The notes under the pieces are model-generated. The model saw nothing but the letters and a program-made list of their open reading frames with translations, ran no database searches and had not been told where the DNA came from. Source: Leishmania martiniquensis (taxonomy: Eukaryota > Euglenozoa > Kinetoplastea > Trypanosomatida > Trypanosomatidae). Taken from it: a stretch of 64,000 nucleotides of DNA. Both the position numbers and the translations under genes were made by a program. The stretch lies in assembly GCF_017916325.1 (NCBI RefSeq), contig NC_090148.1, forward strand, positions 237,001 to 301,000, written 5' to 3'. Positions 7,669 through 17,363 of this stretch are shown piece by piece; the stretch's first letter is position 1, and the number at the start of each line of letters is the position of its first letter.

Positions 7669-10185
7669 CTACCCACATGAGGCAGAGGTACCGTAGGGAT
7701 TTGCTTCCCACGTCACCCAGTCGTCACTGTCGGCGCGTGGGGTCGAGCCGCATGGCTGCCCTTCATGCGATGGAGGCGGCGCCTGCGGCATGGACGCGCT
7801 CTCCGCGTCGAGGTTCGGCGGCGCTGTCGATGGCATCGGCAACGCATGTGCCTCAACGTAGCGCGACGCCATCAAGCGCACTCGTTCGGCGACCGAGGGT
7901 GGCACGTCGCAGGCGTCCTCCCAATCCTCCACAACGGATGCCAGGCGGGCCTGTGAGGCCGCCACCGCTGCTGCTGCACCCCCAGCCGCACGAGTTTCCT
8001 CGGCAGACGCTGGTGTGACCACTTTCGTTGCTTCCTGTGACGCGGCGCTGCTCGCGTCCTCCATCAGCTCCTTCGCGAGGTCCTCGAAGTCGTCGTCCAT
8101 ACGCGAGGCGTCGTCGCCGCCGCGGTCCGTGGCAACCGCCCGCTTGCTCACGGGGGCAGTCGGCGGCGACACAAGTGGCGACGTCGCCTGCTGTGACGCG
8201 TCCTGCTCGAACTGCAGGTTATCGTCGCTGCGCCGCATACTTTGATCGTACTCCCGCCCCCACTGACCCAAGAGCGACTGCAGCATCGGATTGAGCATGG
8301 CGGAGAAGGCTTGCAGCATGGGGTACTGCTGCTGCAAGCCGCTGCTCTGTAGGAGTGTCTGCAAAATATTTGCCATGCTGGGCTGGAAGGCGAGGCTGCC
8401 GTCCTCAAACCACCGTGTCGAGGTGCTGAGGAGCATGCCAACGTAGCGCACCACGATGTTGCGCATTTCGCGGCTCCACTCCGCCGCGCTCATCGAGCTG
8501 CGCGAGAGGTGCTGCATGATGGCCATGCAAAAATGTTGGAGATAGCGCGGAAGCTCCTGTCGGAACGCCCCCACGCGCTGGAGCGCTTCCTCAGCGGTTC
8601 TTCCGGCACTCGTCGCCGCTGCTGTCTGCTGTGCCATCAGACTTTGCACGGCCGGCATGTTAAGGATGCGGTCGCTGAGCTGCCTCGCCTCATCTTGGGC
8701 TACATTCGCCATGGCAGCTAGCGACCCGCTCGTCCCGTCAAGTCGCTGTTGCACCTGCCCCCACAGCGGCGCACGCAGGTTCGAGAGGAGGCTGTAGTTT
8801 CCTGCTGCCAGCTGCATCAGCTGCGGCATTCCGAGCGTTGCCAATGTGGCGCTCATAGCTTCATTGATCCACGGCGTCCTCGTGTCGCTTGAAGCGGAGG
8901 CGCTGGTGTGGTTCTCGTTGAGAGGAGGCGTGGCGCGCGGGTGCTGCGGCTGCTGTTCTTGCTGTGGTGCCTGGCGATAGCTGTTGCGATTCGTCGAGTC
9001 CGTCTGCAGCGATACTTGTCCAACTGTAATCTGCGCCGCGAGCCGCTGTAGACGCTCCGGAATCTCATCCAGCTCCTCCGGCGTGCAGTGCACATGAATG
9101 TGGACGACGGACGATTGCTGCTGCGGATAGTGCGGGAGCGGCATCGGCGGGGCTGAGTTGCTCACAAACACATCCACGCGTGGTGGCGAGGCGGCTGTGA
9201 AGTTGAGCGTCGGCTGCGGAGCGGGACCACCGACAGCATCAGCAGATGTATGGGCAGCTGGTGGCTGCGGCGGGGCCGAGGCCGGCGTGGGGCCCTCTCG
9301 TTGGTCTGGCACCGCGGCGTCTGCTGTCCCCTGAGTAGCGTCGCCGCGGGTCACCGCCGTACTGGCACCCGCACGAGCCGAGTCTGGGCCGGCTGGCGCC
9401 GCCGGCCCCCCTGCCGTTTCCGCTGGAGTGGCACCTGCGGTAGAGTGCTGCTGCTGCTGCTGCTGTGACTGCGGAGCACCCGCATTGCCATAAAGCGAGT
9501 TAGAGAGGACGGACGAGATCAGCCACGGGAGCTGCGAGGTGAGGGCGTTCACGGTGGCAGCTACCGCAGGATTGCTGCTCCCGGAAGCTGCGGCATCAGC
9601 TCCGCCACTCCCGGCAGCGCCAGCGGCAGCCGTCCCATCACTCATCGGCATGCCTGAGCCCATCTCGTAAGAGAAGGCTACATGCGGGCTGTTGCCGGAC
9701 GCTGGAGGAGTGGGCGATGGCATCGACCACCCCTGCGGTGCCGTCTGCTGCTGCTGCTGTTGTTGTTGAAAGGCAGTGGTAATGGTGTTGGCGATTGTGG
9801 AGGCGAAGGGCTGCCACGAGAAGGCGCCCCCTGACACGTATCCGCCGTTGCCTCCCGCACTGAAGGCGAACTGTGGCATCGTGAACGGCTGCTGTTGTTG
9901 GTTTGGACCGGCACTGCGCTCCCCACCGCCTCCGCTGCTCCCGCTATCCGGCTGACGGGTCTGCACCACAATGTGCACCGTACTGCCCTCCTCCACACCG
10001 TAGCTGCTCACCGAGTTAGCGTCCTGCATCAGTCGACCGCGGTACAGCAGACGGATACTATGCGTCGCGCTGTCGATGTTAAATCTGTCCAAGAGGTTTC
10101 TGCGCAGCTCCGCCACGGTGAGGCTGTCCGAGACGACAACATCGTCGCTGTTGTACGGGGCAGTGCCTCGGACTTGGATGCGCAT
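7669..10185 (-). CDS. Ubiquitin-like-domain protein, Gln-rich, possibly BAG6-like
   Basis: The 838-residue protein opens with a ubiquitin-like domain at about residues 1-76: it begins MRIQVRG, contains SIRLLYRGRLMQD, and ends GVEEGSTVHIVVQT. The rest is Gln/Ala/Pro/Ser-rich with two poly-Gln runs and a segment VVHIHVHCTPEELDEIPERL. A more ordered helical part (about 470-690) contains LGMPQLMQLAAGNYSLLSNL and RYLQHFCMAIMQHLSRSS. An N-terminal ubiquitin-like domain followed by long disordered regions is typical of proteasome or chaperone adaptors such as BAG6 and the ubiquilins. BAG6 is my closest guess, not a demonstrated orthology. The open frame extends a further 102 codons upstream, but only from a GTG and through pyrimidine-rich leader; the first ATG coincides exactly with the start of the domain, so I use 10185. 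Confidence 0.8.
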   Translation of the reverse strand: MRIQVRGTAPYNSDDVVVSDSLTVAELRRNLLDRFNIDSATHSIRLLYRGRLMQDANSVSSYGVEEGSTVHIVVQTRQPDSGSSGGGGERSAGPNQQQQPFTMPQFAFSAGGNGGYVSGGAFSWQPFASTIANTITTAFQQQQQQQQTAPQGWSMPSPTPPASGNSPHVAFSYEMGSGMPMSDGTAAAGAAGSGGADAAASGSSNPAVAATVNALTSQLPWLISSVLSNSLYGNAGAPQSQQQQQQHSTAGATPAETAGGPAAPAGPDSARAGASTAVTRGDATQGTADAAVPDQREGPTPASAPPQPPAAHTSADAVGGPAPQPTLNFTAASPPRVDVFVSNSAPPMPLPHYPQQQSSVVHIHVHCTPEELDEIPERLQRLAAQITVGQVSLQTDSTNRNSYRQAPQQEQQPQHPRATPPLNENHTSASASSDTRTPWINEAMSATLATLGMPQLMQLAAGNYSLLSNLRAPLWGQVQQRLDGTSGSLAAMANVAQDEARQLSDRILNMPAVQSLMAQQTAAATSAGRTAEEALQRVGAFRQELPRYLQHFCMAIMQHLSRSSMSAAEWSREMRNIVVRYVGMLLSTSTRWFEDGSLAFQPSMANILQTLLQSSGLQQQYPMLQAFSAMLNPMLQSLLGQWGREYDQSMRRSDDNLQFEQDASQQATSPLVSPPTAPVSKRAVATDRGGDDASRMDDDFEDLAKELMEDASSAASQEATKVVTPASAEETRAAGGAAAAVAASQARLASVVEDWEDACDVPPSVAERVRLMASRYVEAHALPMPSTAPPNLDAESASMPQAPPPSHEGQPCGSTPRADSDDWVTWEANPYGTSASCG

Positions 10186-10220
10186 CTGCGTGCGGGGGAG
10201 GAGAGGGAGGGTTGGGGGTA
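10186..10220 (-). promoter_or_regulatory. Putative spliced-leader acceptor directly abutting the start codon
   Basis: On the minus strand a CT-rich tract is followed by GCACGCAG and then immediately by ATG at 10185. If this AG (10187-10186) is used, the mRNA leader would contain no gene-encoded bases. Other AG dinucleotides upstream could be used instead. Confidence 0.4.
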
Positions 10221-11057
10221 GGGGGGACGGAGGATACACGCAGGATGAATGCGGTGGACGCGAGGAACAATTTGGCGAGGGGAGGGGAGGGGGGAAAAAA
10301 GGGGCGACGAAATGCCACTGTGCGCACACGCCAATGCACACGTGCAAGCGGGTGAGAGGTGTACGTGTGTGTCTGTGTGAAGTGAGTGGGAAGCGAGGGG
10401 AAAGGCCCGTGCGGGGGTGGAGTGGGGAGCTGCTGCTGATCTGCTCACTCCCACACGCATATGTACCGGCGCGCACACCAAAATTCAGCACGAGAGTGGC
10501 GATAGAGCGATTGAGAGGAGGAGGAGGAGGGGGGGCGAGTGGGAAAGGGCGATGATACGGGATGGCAGCGCAGCGGCCAAGTCAACTGGGGAAGCCGGCC
10601 AAGCACTAGGAGTCGATGCACACGATACCCACGCATCTATTGCAGTCGGTGTGGGCCTGGAGGAGGGGTGGGGTGGGGCGCTCTCCCCCTCCCCCTCCTC
10701 TACCGGCTGAGCGCCTCTATTCCCACCTGAAGAAGTGTCAACGTGAGAGTTCACCCCGATTCCCACAAGGGGAGAGCCCTGGAGTGCTGTTCGCGCTTGC
10801 CTTTTCTCGCCGCCGCCGCATTTTGGTCGCAGACACGTGCCGCGACAGTCGACACAGGAAAGAGTGCGATGCGCAAGACGGTTGTACGTAGCAGAGAGAG
10901 GGGGAGGCCGCGATGCATCCCGTCAGCGTGTGTGCCGCAGGGTAATGGTAGGGAGAGGTGCGGAGGTTGGTGATTGGTGAGCCAATCGCAATGCCGAGGC
11001 GTACTGCGCGCTTGTGACGCCTTGAGACACCGTCAAGACACACACACATACATGTCC

Positions 11058-11076
11058 ATATATATATATATATATA
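11058..11076. repeat. (TA)n tract flanked by CA repeat
   Basis: Nineteen bases of alternating AT follow an ACACACATACATG stretch in the 3' flank of the anoctamin gene. Confidence 0.9.
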
Positions 11077-11224
11077 GGCGGGTGGTGGGAGCCGTGAGAG
11101 AGGAGGTGTGTGCGCGTGTGTATGTGCGGGATGGCGGTAGTGGGAAGGTGGTGAGGGGGGGTATAGGGCGGTGGTGGAGCCGCCAGGTGCACACAGCGCA
11201 CCAAAGACCCTCCACGCCCGCCGC

Positions 11225-14200
11225 CTACTGTGGTGACATGCGCTCGTGGAGTTTACGCTGCTGGTAGTGACGCACCTCGCGCGGCGTCGAGGGGATGCGC
11301 CAGAGCAGGAAGGCGGCGATCAGGCACATGATGTGCTCTATCACCACGGAGTGGAGGACGGTCATGCGCCCCTGGCTCGGCATCGCCCCGCCAGTCCTGC
11401 CCCCGGCCAGATTTACGCTGCGGCTCAGATTCGCCGCGATGCCTTCGGACACATAACCGCAGCTCCTCAGACTCGCCTGGTGGCTAGTGCGTTGCCTGCT
11501 AGGCGTGCCTGTCAGGGTGACATACGCAGGGAACCACCGCACGGCGTGGGGTGCTGTGAAGTCCAGCAGGAGCGTGTTTGTGATGACAGCAGCAATGACG
11601 AAGCCGCGCATGATGCCACACCACATCGCGTTCTGCTGCACCCCCAGACGCGGCACTGGCCGGCGTACGATGTAGCACATTTTGAACAGGTGGGAGCGAA
11701 CCACGATGATGTTCGACAGCAACGCCACAAAGGACGCGAGCGGATAGGCGGCGGCGAAGAGGAGAATGTACCCGAATTGGACTAACGTGTCGATGAAGTC
11801 CATGTAGATGTCGTACGGGTCCAGCATTTCATCTACCTCATCCAGCGGCGAGTCGCTGCTGCCGCCGTGCGTGCTGCGCGAGGGGGCCGCGGGGTCAGAC
11901 AGCGGCGCCAGAGACAACGATGCCGAAGCGCCGTCGCCAGCGCTGACACGGAAGAGGCGGCGCACAACGCGCCGACGATGCGTCACGACAAACGGGAGGA
12001 CTGTGTCGCTCATGATCCGCCTCAGCACTGCAGCAAAAAAGATCGGCTGCAGATGGGACGACAGCTCCGAGACGCTGCCGCGGCCAAAGGCGATGAAGAA
12101 TAGTTTGGCGTAGGAGTTGACGAATTCGAAGGCGACACGTTTCAGTGTCAGGGCGCGCATGTGCTCCGCGCGGTAGCGATAGTTCTCCATGCGCGTCAGG
12201 TGCATGGCCAGGCCAGTGAAGATGGAGCTCAGCGCTGCAATGCACACTGAGTACCCGAGTGCCGGGAGCATCGCTGCAATGGGGTGCACCGACTTATCCA
12301 GCGCGCCACCGTCCACTGCGAGGCGCCTGAGAAAGGGTATCACCAGGGGGCTCTCTGGGTCGCTGACCATCCCGTCGAGGTTGAGCGAGCACACCATAAG
12401 CGCTAGCGTGCCGCCCATGAAGAGGGCCACAACGCCCCAGGCGAGCGGCTGCAGCGCCACCGCCCGATACCAGGCCGGGTAGCGCAACTGCGGCACCCCT
12501 GTCACAGGATTCGTTCCCGGTGTGCCGCGAAAGTCGTGCCGCAGCTCGTCCTTACCCTCCTGCTGAAACAGATGGTGCTTCATGCACAGCGCACGGCAGC
12601 GCCGCTCCCACATCTTAATGCACATCACACTGCCAATGATCATCGACGCGCTGAAGAGCGGCATGAGCGCCACATCCAGGCCGTACTGCACAGCGCAGCG
12701 GAGGGCCATCGAAGAAGCGGTAGCCGACCCGCGCATCGGCGCGCCGGCCGCAGAGCATCCCGCCGTGTCAAGCACCACCGCCACGGCGGCATCGGGCACC
12801 AGCCGCAGGGAGCTCAGCATCGACACCAGCACCCCAAGCAAACCCGCCCCCAGCAACCACCGCGCGTAGTGGTTCATCCAGGCGAAATAGAACATGATCT
12901 CCTCCCCTAGATAGCTGGCGACGGCGTCCTCGGGGATGGTCAGCCACTCCGTCAACGAACGTGCGGGCCACACTGACCGCCACAGCGCGTCGCGCATTGA
13001 TTCGACGTGGGCGGGGAAGAGCACGATCGTGCCGAGGGTCGCCGGGACGACCGGGGAGGCACCGCCGTGCAGAAGCTCCCCAAGAACGCCGTGCAGCAGC
13101 CGCTGCCGGTGCGCGTCCGTCCATTCCGCCCACTCCTTCGGGAAGGGTGGGTCGATGGCGAGGGAGAGGAGGCGCTCTTGCTGCCGCGCGTGCGCCGTGA
13201 AAAAGTCCTCAGCGACGCTTTTGTACACAGACACGTGAATTGACACTTTATGTAAGGCGAACGGGACCACCTCTACGCGGAAGCAGCGCAGCAGCGAAAA
13301 CAGCGGCGCGGCTGCTGCCGGCGGCGGCTTGTCAGCGCGGCCTTTCTGAGCTCGGTAGGACTCCGGCGCAGTCAAGCTCTTCGAGGGGACGCTGTTCACC
13401 GCCGACTTGGAGTCGCACCGGGCAGACATCGACACCAACACTCGCTTTGAGGCAATCGCCTGCAGCACTGCAATCAGGTGCTCCTTGATGGTTGCCTCGG
13501 AGGTCAGCTCGATGCAGTACTGGCACGACGGGCACGAGACGCCAACGGCTTCGAGGGAGAGTGCGGGGATGATGGGGATGCCTGCAATGTTGGCCTCCGA
13601 AAACATGCGTCGCAGCCGTGCCACCGTTTCCGCCATTTCGGCGCGTCGCAGCGCGATTAGTTCACCCGTCACATCTGCCATCACCGTCATCGGCGTCGGC
13701 AGCGCATTCGTTTCCTCTCTCGCGCCGCGCTGCGTGGACGCCAGGATACCCAGTCGTTCATGCAGGTCGTGCACAACGAGATCGTAGTTGTGCGACTTCT
13801 CCCAACGCTGCTCCGCTGCGGCTTGACGGGCTTTGAGGGAGACGTAGTTCGGCTGCGCTAGCTGCTGCTGTGCATCGGCCGCCACGGCAGCGAGCTGCTC
13901 TTTCGTCACCCCTCGCGGCGTCTCTGGCGGCTTTCCGTCGGCGTCGTGCGGAAGCGGTGCGTTGCCGTGCGGGGGAGGCGTGCGACCACCGCGTACATCC
14001 GGAGGAGTGCAGGGCTCTGTCACACACACGCTGCGCCGATGGGTTGCATACTTCGCCGACATCCTCGCAGTGATGGAGCGAGGGGAGTCGAGCGGGAGCG
14101 CCTGTGTAGCTGGCGGTGCACGCTGGCGCTGCGGCCGACTGGTCCTCAGCTCCTTGTCCGAGGCTGCCGTCCATGGCAGCAAGGGTGCAGGCATTCCCAG

Positions 14201-14476
14201 CAGCGACTTCCCTAAGCCGCGTCGGCGCTTCTTGGGAGGGTCGAGGTGGGCTGTTGCGCCCACTCTACTGCGTCTACCCACGCCGCGGGCGCTCGAGACC
14301 AGGGAGGCCGCGTAGGGGCTGATGACAGCAGGCGCGCTCGTTGGCGCTGCCGATGGTGAGCTGCTCACAAGGTTCCGCCGCAGAAGCGTTCTTGACGGTG
14401 CAGCAGCAGTAGCAGCAGCAGCCGGTGCTGCTGCCGTGGGCTTCGACGCCAGCGACTTTGCCGGGACTGCCGTCAT
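11225..14476 (-). CDS. Anoctamin (TMEM16) family membrane protein
   Basis: The 1083-residue polytopic membrane protein belongs to the family of calcium-activated chloride channels and lipid scramblases. Residues 1 to about 250 are Ala/Pro/Ser-rich and probably disordered. The membrane region starts at YLGEEIMFYFAWMNHYARWL (about 525-545), the family hallmark before TM1. It continues with FVNSYAKLFFIAFGRG (about 785), DFIDTLVQFGYILLFAAAYP (893 on), ASFVALLSNIIVVRS (to 928) and a last hydrophobic helix near the C-terminus. By-eye alignment to TMEM16A places D824, P828, D893, D896, V925 and H929 at the six calcium-ligand positions, so only three are acidic. It may respond weakly or not at all to calcium. 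Channel or scramblase activity cannot be told from sequence. The start is the first ATG; ten further codons upstream begin only at GTG. Confidence 0.9.
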   Translation of the reverse strand: MTAVPAKSLASKPTAAAPAAAATAAAPSRTLLRRNLVSSSPSAAPTSAPAVISPYAASLVSSARGVGRRSRVGATAHLDPPKKRRRGLGKSLLGMPAPLLPWTAASDKELRTSRPQRQRAPPATQALPLDSPRSITARMSAKYATHRRSVCVTEPCTPPDVRGGRTPPPHGNAPLPHDADGKPPETPRGVTKEQLAAVAADAQQQLAQPNYVSLKARQAAAEQRWEKSHNYDLVVHDLHERLGILASTQRGAREETNALPTPMTVMADVTGELIALRRAEMAETVARLRRMFSEANIAGIPIIPALSLEAVGVSCPSCQYCIELTSEATIKEHLIAVLQAIASKRVLVSMSARCDSKSAVNSVPSKSLTAPESYRAQKGRADKPPPAAAAPLFSLLRCFRVEVVPFALHKVSIHVSVYKSVAEDFFTAHARQQERLLSLAIDPPFPKEWAEWTDAHRQRLLHGVLGELLHGGASPVVPATLGTIVLFPAHVESMRDALWRSVWPARSLTEWLTIPEDAVASYLGEEIMFYFAWMNHYARWLLGAGLLGVLVSMLSSLRLVPDAAVAVVLDTAGCSAAGAPMRGSATASSMALRCAVQYGLDVALMPLFSASMIIGSVMCIKMWERRCRALCMKHHLFQQEGKDELRHDFRGTPGTNPVTGVPQLRYPAWYRAVALQPLAWGVVALFMGGTLALMVCSLNLDGMVSDPESPLVIPFLRRLAVDGGALDKSVHPIAAMLPALGYSVCIAALSSIFTGLAMHLTRMENYRYRAEHMRALTLKRVAFEFVNSYAKLFFIAFGRGSVSELSSHLQPIFFAAVLRRIMSDTVLPFVVTHRRRVVRRLFRVSAGDGASASLSLAPLSDPAAPSRSTHGGSSDSPLDEVDEMLDPYDIYMDFIDTLVQFGYILLFAAAYPLASFVALLSNIIVVRSHLFKMCYIVRRPVPRLGVQQNAMWCGIMRGFVIAAVITNTLLLDFTAPHAVRWFPAYVTLTGTPSRQRTSHQASLRSCGYVSEGIAANLSRSVNLAGGRTGGAMPSQGRMTVLHSVVIEHIMCLIAAFLLWRIPSTPREVRHYQQRKLHERMSPQ

Positions 14477-15551
14477 TGTCGTGACGGAGAGCGCGACGAG
14501 AATCACAGGCGGGTGCGTGTGTGGGCTGTGCAGTGGGAGGATGGGGACGGGGCGCCCACCAACATCAGCGAATGAGGTGCGGATGCGTCCACCGCCGCCC
14601 TTCTGCGAAGATACCGAAGCGGCGTCTGTGCCTGTGTCGATATCCTCCGTGCTCGACGGAGGGGGAGGGGAAGGCGGGCCGTTGCGGCCGCGTTCAGAAA
14701 GGGTGGTGGTGGTAGGGGGATACCGAGCGCAGGAGCAGCCACGCAGTGCTGATCAGTGTCGGGGTGGAGCGTGCGCCACCGCAGACGCCCGCCCACACGC
14801 GCAGGTGACGACTACGGTAGGGAAATGGGGGAGACGGAGGGCGTGAGGCTCGACGCGCGAGGTGAGGTGAGGGGAGGGGGGAGTGATAGCGAGAGAGAGA
14901 GTGGGGTGAAGGCCACGTCGCGTATGGCCTATTCGTGCATGTCAGTGAGCCGTGCGATCTGTTTTGCTGTGCACAGGTGCGCATAACCGTACCGCCGTCA
15001 CCGTGCGAGAGAGTGCGAGAGTGAGTGAGAGAGAGAGAGACGGTGGAGGAACTCATGAGGGGAGGGGGGAGAGGGAGGGGAGGCGATGCGTGTGGTTGTG
15101 ACGCTTCTGTCCTCTCGCACAGACACCTGTACATACGCGCGGCCCTTTCATGTTGACAAGAGCGCGCGGTCGCCTGTCCTGCCAGCTTCCCCGTGCCGCC
15201 GCGTGGGGGGGGACATGAAGGGGTGCGTGGTGCTGGGTGCGTGTGATGCTGGGCGTCCTTTGAAGACGCGCACGGCGACGATACCCAGTAGGAGGAGTGA
15301 ACGGGGCAGCCGGAGGGGCGTTCTTGAGGGTGGCGTCAACGTGGAGCAGCACTGCCAGATAGTGCGACGAGATCGTCTTCCCGAACGTGCGTAAGGCGAA
15401 GATCGATCGGCTCGCGTGTCTACGCGCACCACTGATTCCTCTTCTCTTCTCCCTCTCGTCACATACACAGAGACGGACACACACTCACACTTCAAACACA
15501 CACACACACACACACACGAGCAACTGGAGACGATAAGTCTGCGGCTCGCCT
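14477..15551. other. Intergenic region upstream of the anoctamin gene
   Basis: Purine-rich on plus (pyrimidine-rich on the coding strand) around 14650-14720, 14855-14905 and 15010-15085, which suits several possible splice acceptors. A CA run lies at 15496-15517, just 3' of the next gene. No gene was recognised. Confidence 0.8.
15496..15517. repeat. (CA)n microsatellite
   Basis: An uninterrupted alternating AC run lies about 35 bases beyond the stop codon of the gene at 15552-16412. Confidence 0.95.
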
Positions 15552-16412
15552 TTAGTCGAGGTCGAAGTCGTACTTGATCTTCGACGCCAACAACTGGACC
15601 GCTTGAATCTTCGCGGCGACGTCGTCGTTCATCCAGCCCAGCTCACGCAACAGCGTGTCCGCTTCCCTCATCATCATCTCTCCAAGGTTCAGCTGAGTCA
15701 TCATGAAGAGACTGCCGAAGTCGGCGGCGTAGCGGATGCGGCGCTCGCCGCTGCTGAGCCGGTTCAGGATATACTGCAGCTGCAGAGATGGACGCAGCCG
15801 CTTGAACTCGCTCAACGGCGCTTCTTCGTCCTCCGGCCAGTGTGGAAACATGTCCGCGTGCGACTGACCAGCGATGGACTGCCGCAACACCTCCTCCTCT
15901 TCCGACTTGAACGCCTCGGCGAAGCGACTGTGCATGCCTTCTTCGTAGTGCAAGCGGCCGAAGAAAGACTTCTCCCACTGCTGACGTACCTGCCGGCGCT
16001 GCTGCCCCGTGGCGGAGGCCGCGCCATAGATGTTCTCGTCCTGCCGCTGCTGTTGTGTGGATGAGGAGGATGAGTTGTCACTCTCACAACCGCCGCTGTG
16101 TGTCTGCTTGCCACTCCCGCTGACTCCGGCGCTCCCACCCGGCACCGAAGAGCCCTTCTCGTGCAGAGAATGGTGGTGAAACGTCTGCTGATGCGGCTGC
16201 TGGTCGAAGTGATTGCGGCAGCCGTGGGCGCGGTCCGCTGACGTCGTCGACGACGACGTCGCGCTGCTGCTGCAGTGGCGCATGGGCGACAACAGCGCTA
16301 GTGATACAATGGTGCTGCGCAAGCACCGCACTGAGAGCGCCGTTGACGCCACAGCTGCGACACCGCGGGCAGGAGGCTGCATCCACCCGAGACGGGCGCG
16401 CGCCCGGCGCAT
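15552..16412 (-). CDS. Unrecognised protein with mitochondrial-type N-terminus
   Basis: The 286-residue protein matches no family I recognise. The first 59 residues contain many Arg, Ser and Ala and no Asp or Glu, with repeated Arg-hydrophobic stretches such as RRARARLGW and VRCLRSTIVSLALL. This is what a mitochondrial import signal looks like. A Gln/Ser/His-rich linker (about 60-140) follows. The last 145 residues look folded and charged: QWEKSFFGRLHYEEGMHSRF, FKRLRPSLQLQYILNRLSSG and GEMMMREADTLLREL, ending KIKYDFDLD. These are probably mostly helical. A subunit of a mitochondrial complex is a reasonable guess but nothing in the sequence proves it. The start is the first ATG after the pyrimidine-rich leader. 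Confidence 0.75.
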   Translation of the reverse strand: MRRARARLGWMQPPARGVAAVASTALSVRCLRSTIVSLALLSPMRHCSSSATSSSTTSADRAHGCRNHFDQQPHQQTFHHHSLHEKGSSVPGGSAGVSGSGKQTHSGGCESDNSSSSSTQQQRQDENIYGAASATGQQRRQVRQQWEKSFFGRLHYEEGMHSRFAEAFKSEEEEVLRQSIAGQSHADMFPHWPEDEEAPLSEFKRLRPSLQLQYILNRLSSGERRIRYAADFGSLFMMTQLNLGEMMMREADTLLRELGWMNDDVAAKIQAVQLLASKIKYDFDLD

Positions 16413-17363
16413 GCTGCCTCCGAATCGAAGGCTTCGACAGGGGAGATGGGAGACAGTGATGGTAGCTGTGTGTATGTGTGTGTGGATGAGAGGAGAGGCG
16501 CCCCATCACACCCCGGCACTGCGGAAAAGAGAGAAGAGCGCACATTCATGCACAAATTGCCACAGATGCACAGATGGAGAGGGTGGAGGAAGGGCCCCGT
16601 GGAGGAAGACAGGGAGACACTCTCGAGAGCGCAGGGGGGGGGCATCTCAGCAGCAAGCCCCACTGTGAAACCACAGGTGGGGTCGGCACACGCTTCCTGT
16701 GCCATCCCTGCCAGCGAGCTTGAGTGTCACGACGCGAGAGGAGCGGGCACACACGCACACACTTGCAGAGAGAAAGGGTGATGCATGTGTGTGTGTTAAC
16801 GACGCTTTCGGCGCTTAAACATTTCGTTCCCCTCTTGGCCAGCGCTTTACTCTGGAGTCAGGTGGCGAGAACGAAGAGCGCAAGACCGATGCAGGGGTGA
16901 GGCGGTGAAAGAGCGGATAAACACACACACACACACGAGCGGGAAGAGGGAGAGGAGGCTTGGGCACAGCCTCGTTTCCCACCCCTCCTCTCCCGCTCCC
17001 CAACTCGCTCGACGGACAGTAGCACGATGAGGTGCTTGACCAATTCCGCACACGCGCGTACGTGCCCACCTCTCCAATAGCGTGAAAGCATCTCGGTTGC
17101 ATGCCTTATGCGGGGACTTCTCACCACGCTCGCCGACGTGGGATGGGGACGAGGCAGAGGAGCGGCGCCGACTGGGCTGTCTACGACTGCAGAACACACG
17201 TGCGTGTCTCTTTTCAGCGCCCCAGCCGTTGCCGTTGCTGGGGCGTGACGGAGAAATGGCGCCCGCCAGGATGACGCCGCCGCGACCTTCGCAGTGGTCT
17301 GGAGCCGATGCAGTTCCCCCCCCCCCGCCACCGCATCGGACAACCTGCCGGCACAGCCGACCA
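16413..17363. other. Intergenic region between the mitochondrial-type protein and C2CD5-like genes
   Basis: Contains a CA run at about 16920-16937 and a C11 run at 17316-17326. The sequence near 17363 should be the start of the C2CD5-like 3' UTR. No credible gene was seen. Confidence 0.8.

Larger units (their letters stand above)
10186..11224. other. Intergenic region between ubiquitin-like-domain and anoctamin genes
   Basis: On the coding strand a long pyrimidine region (about 10194-10300) lies just before the ubiquitin-like-domain ATG, then mixed sequence, a TA run at 11058-11076 and GT-rich stretches near 11105-11125. No credible gene was seen. Confidence 0.8.

Noticed and set aside
10186..10491. 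Upstream extension of the ubiquitin-like-domain protein
   Set aside because: The extension begins at GTG, is pyrimidine-tract leader when translated, and the domain starts exactly at the ATG at 10185.
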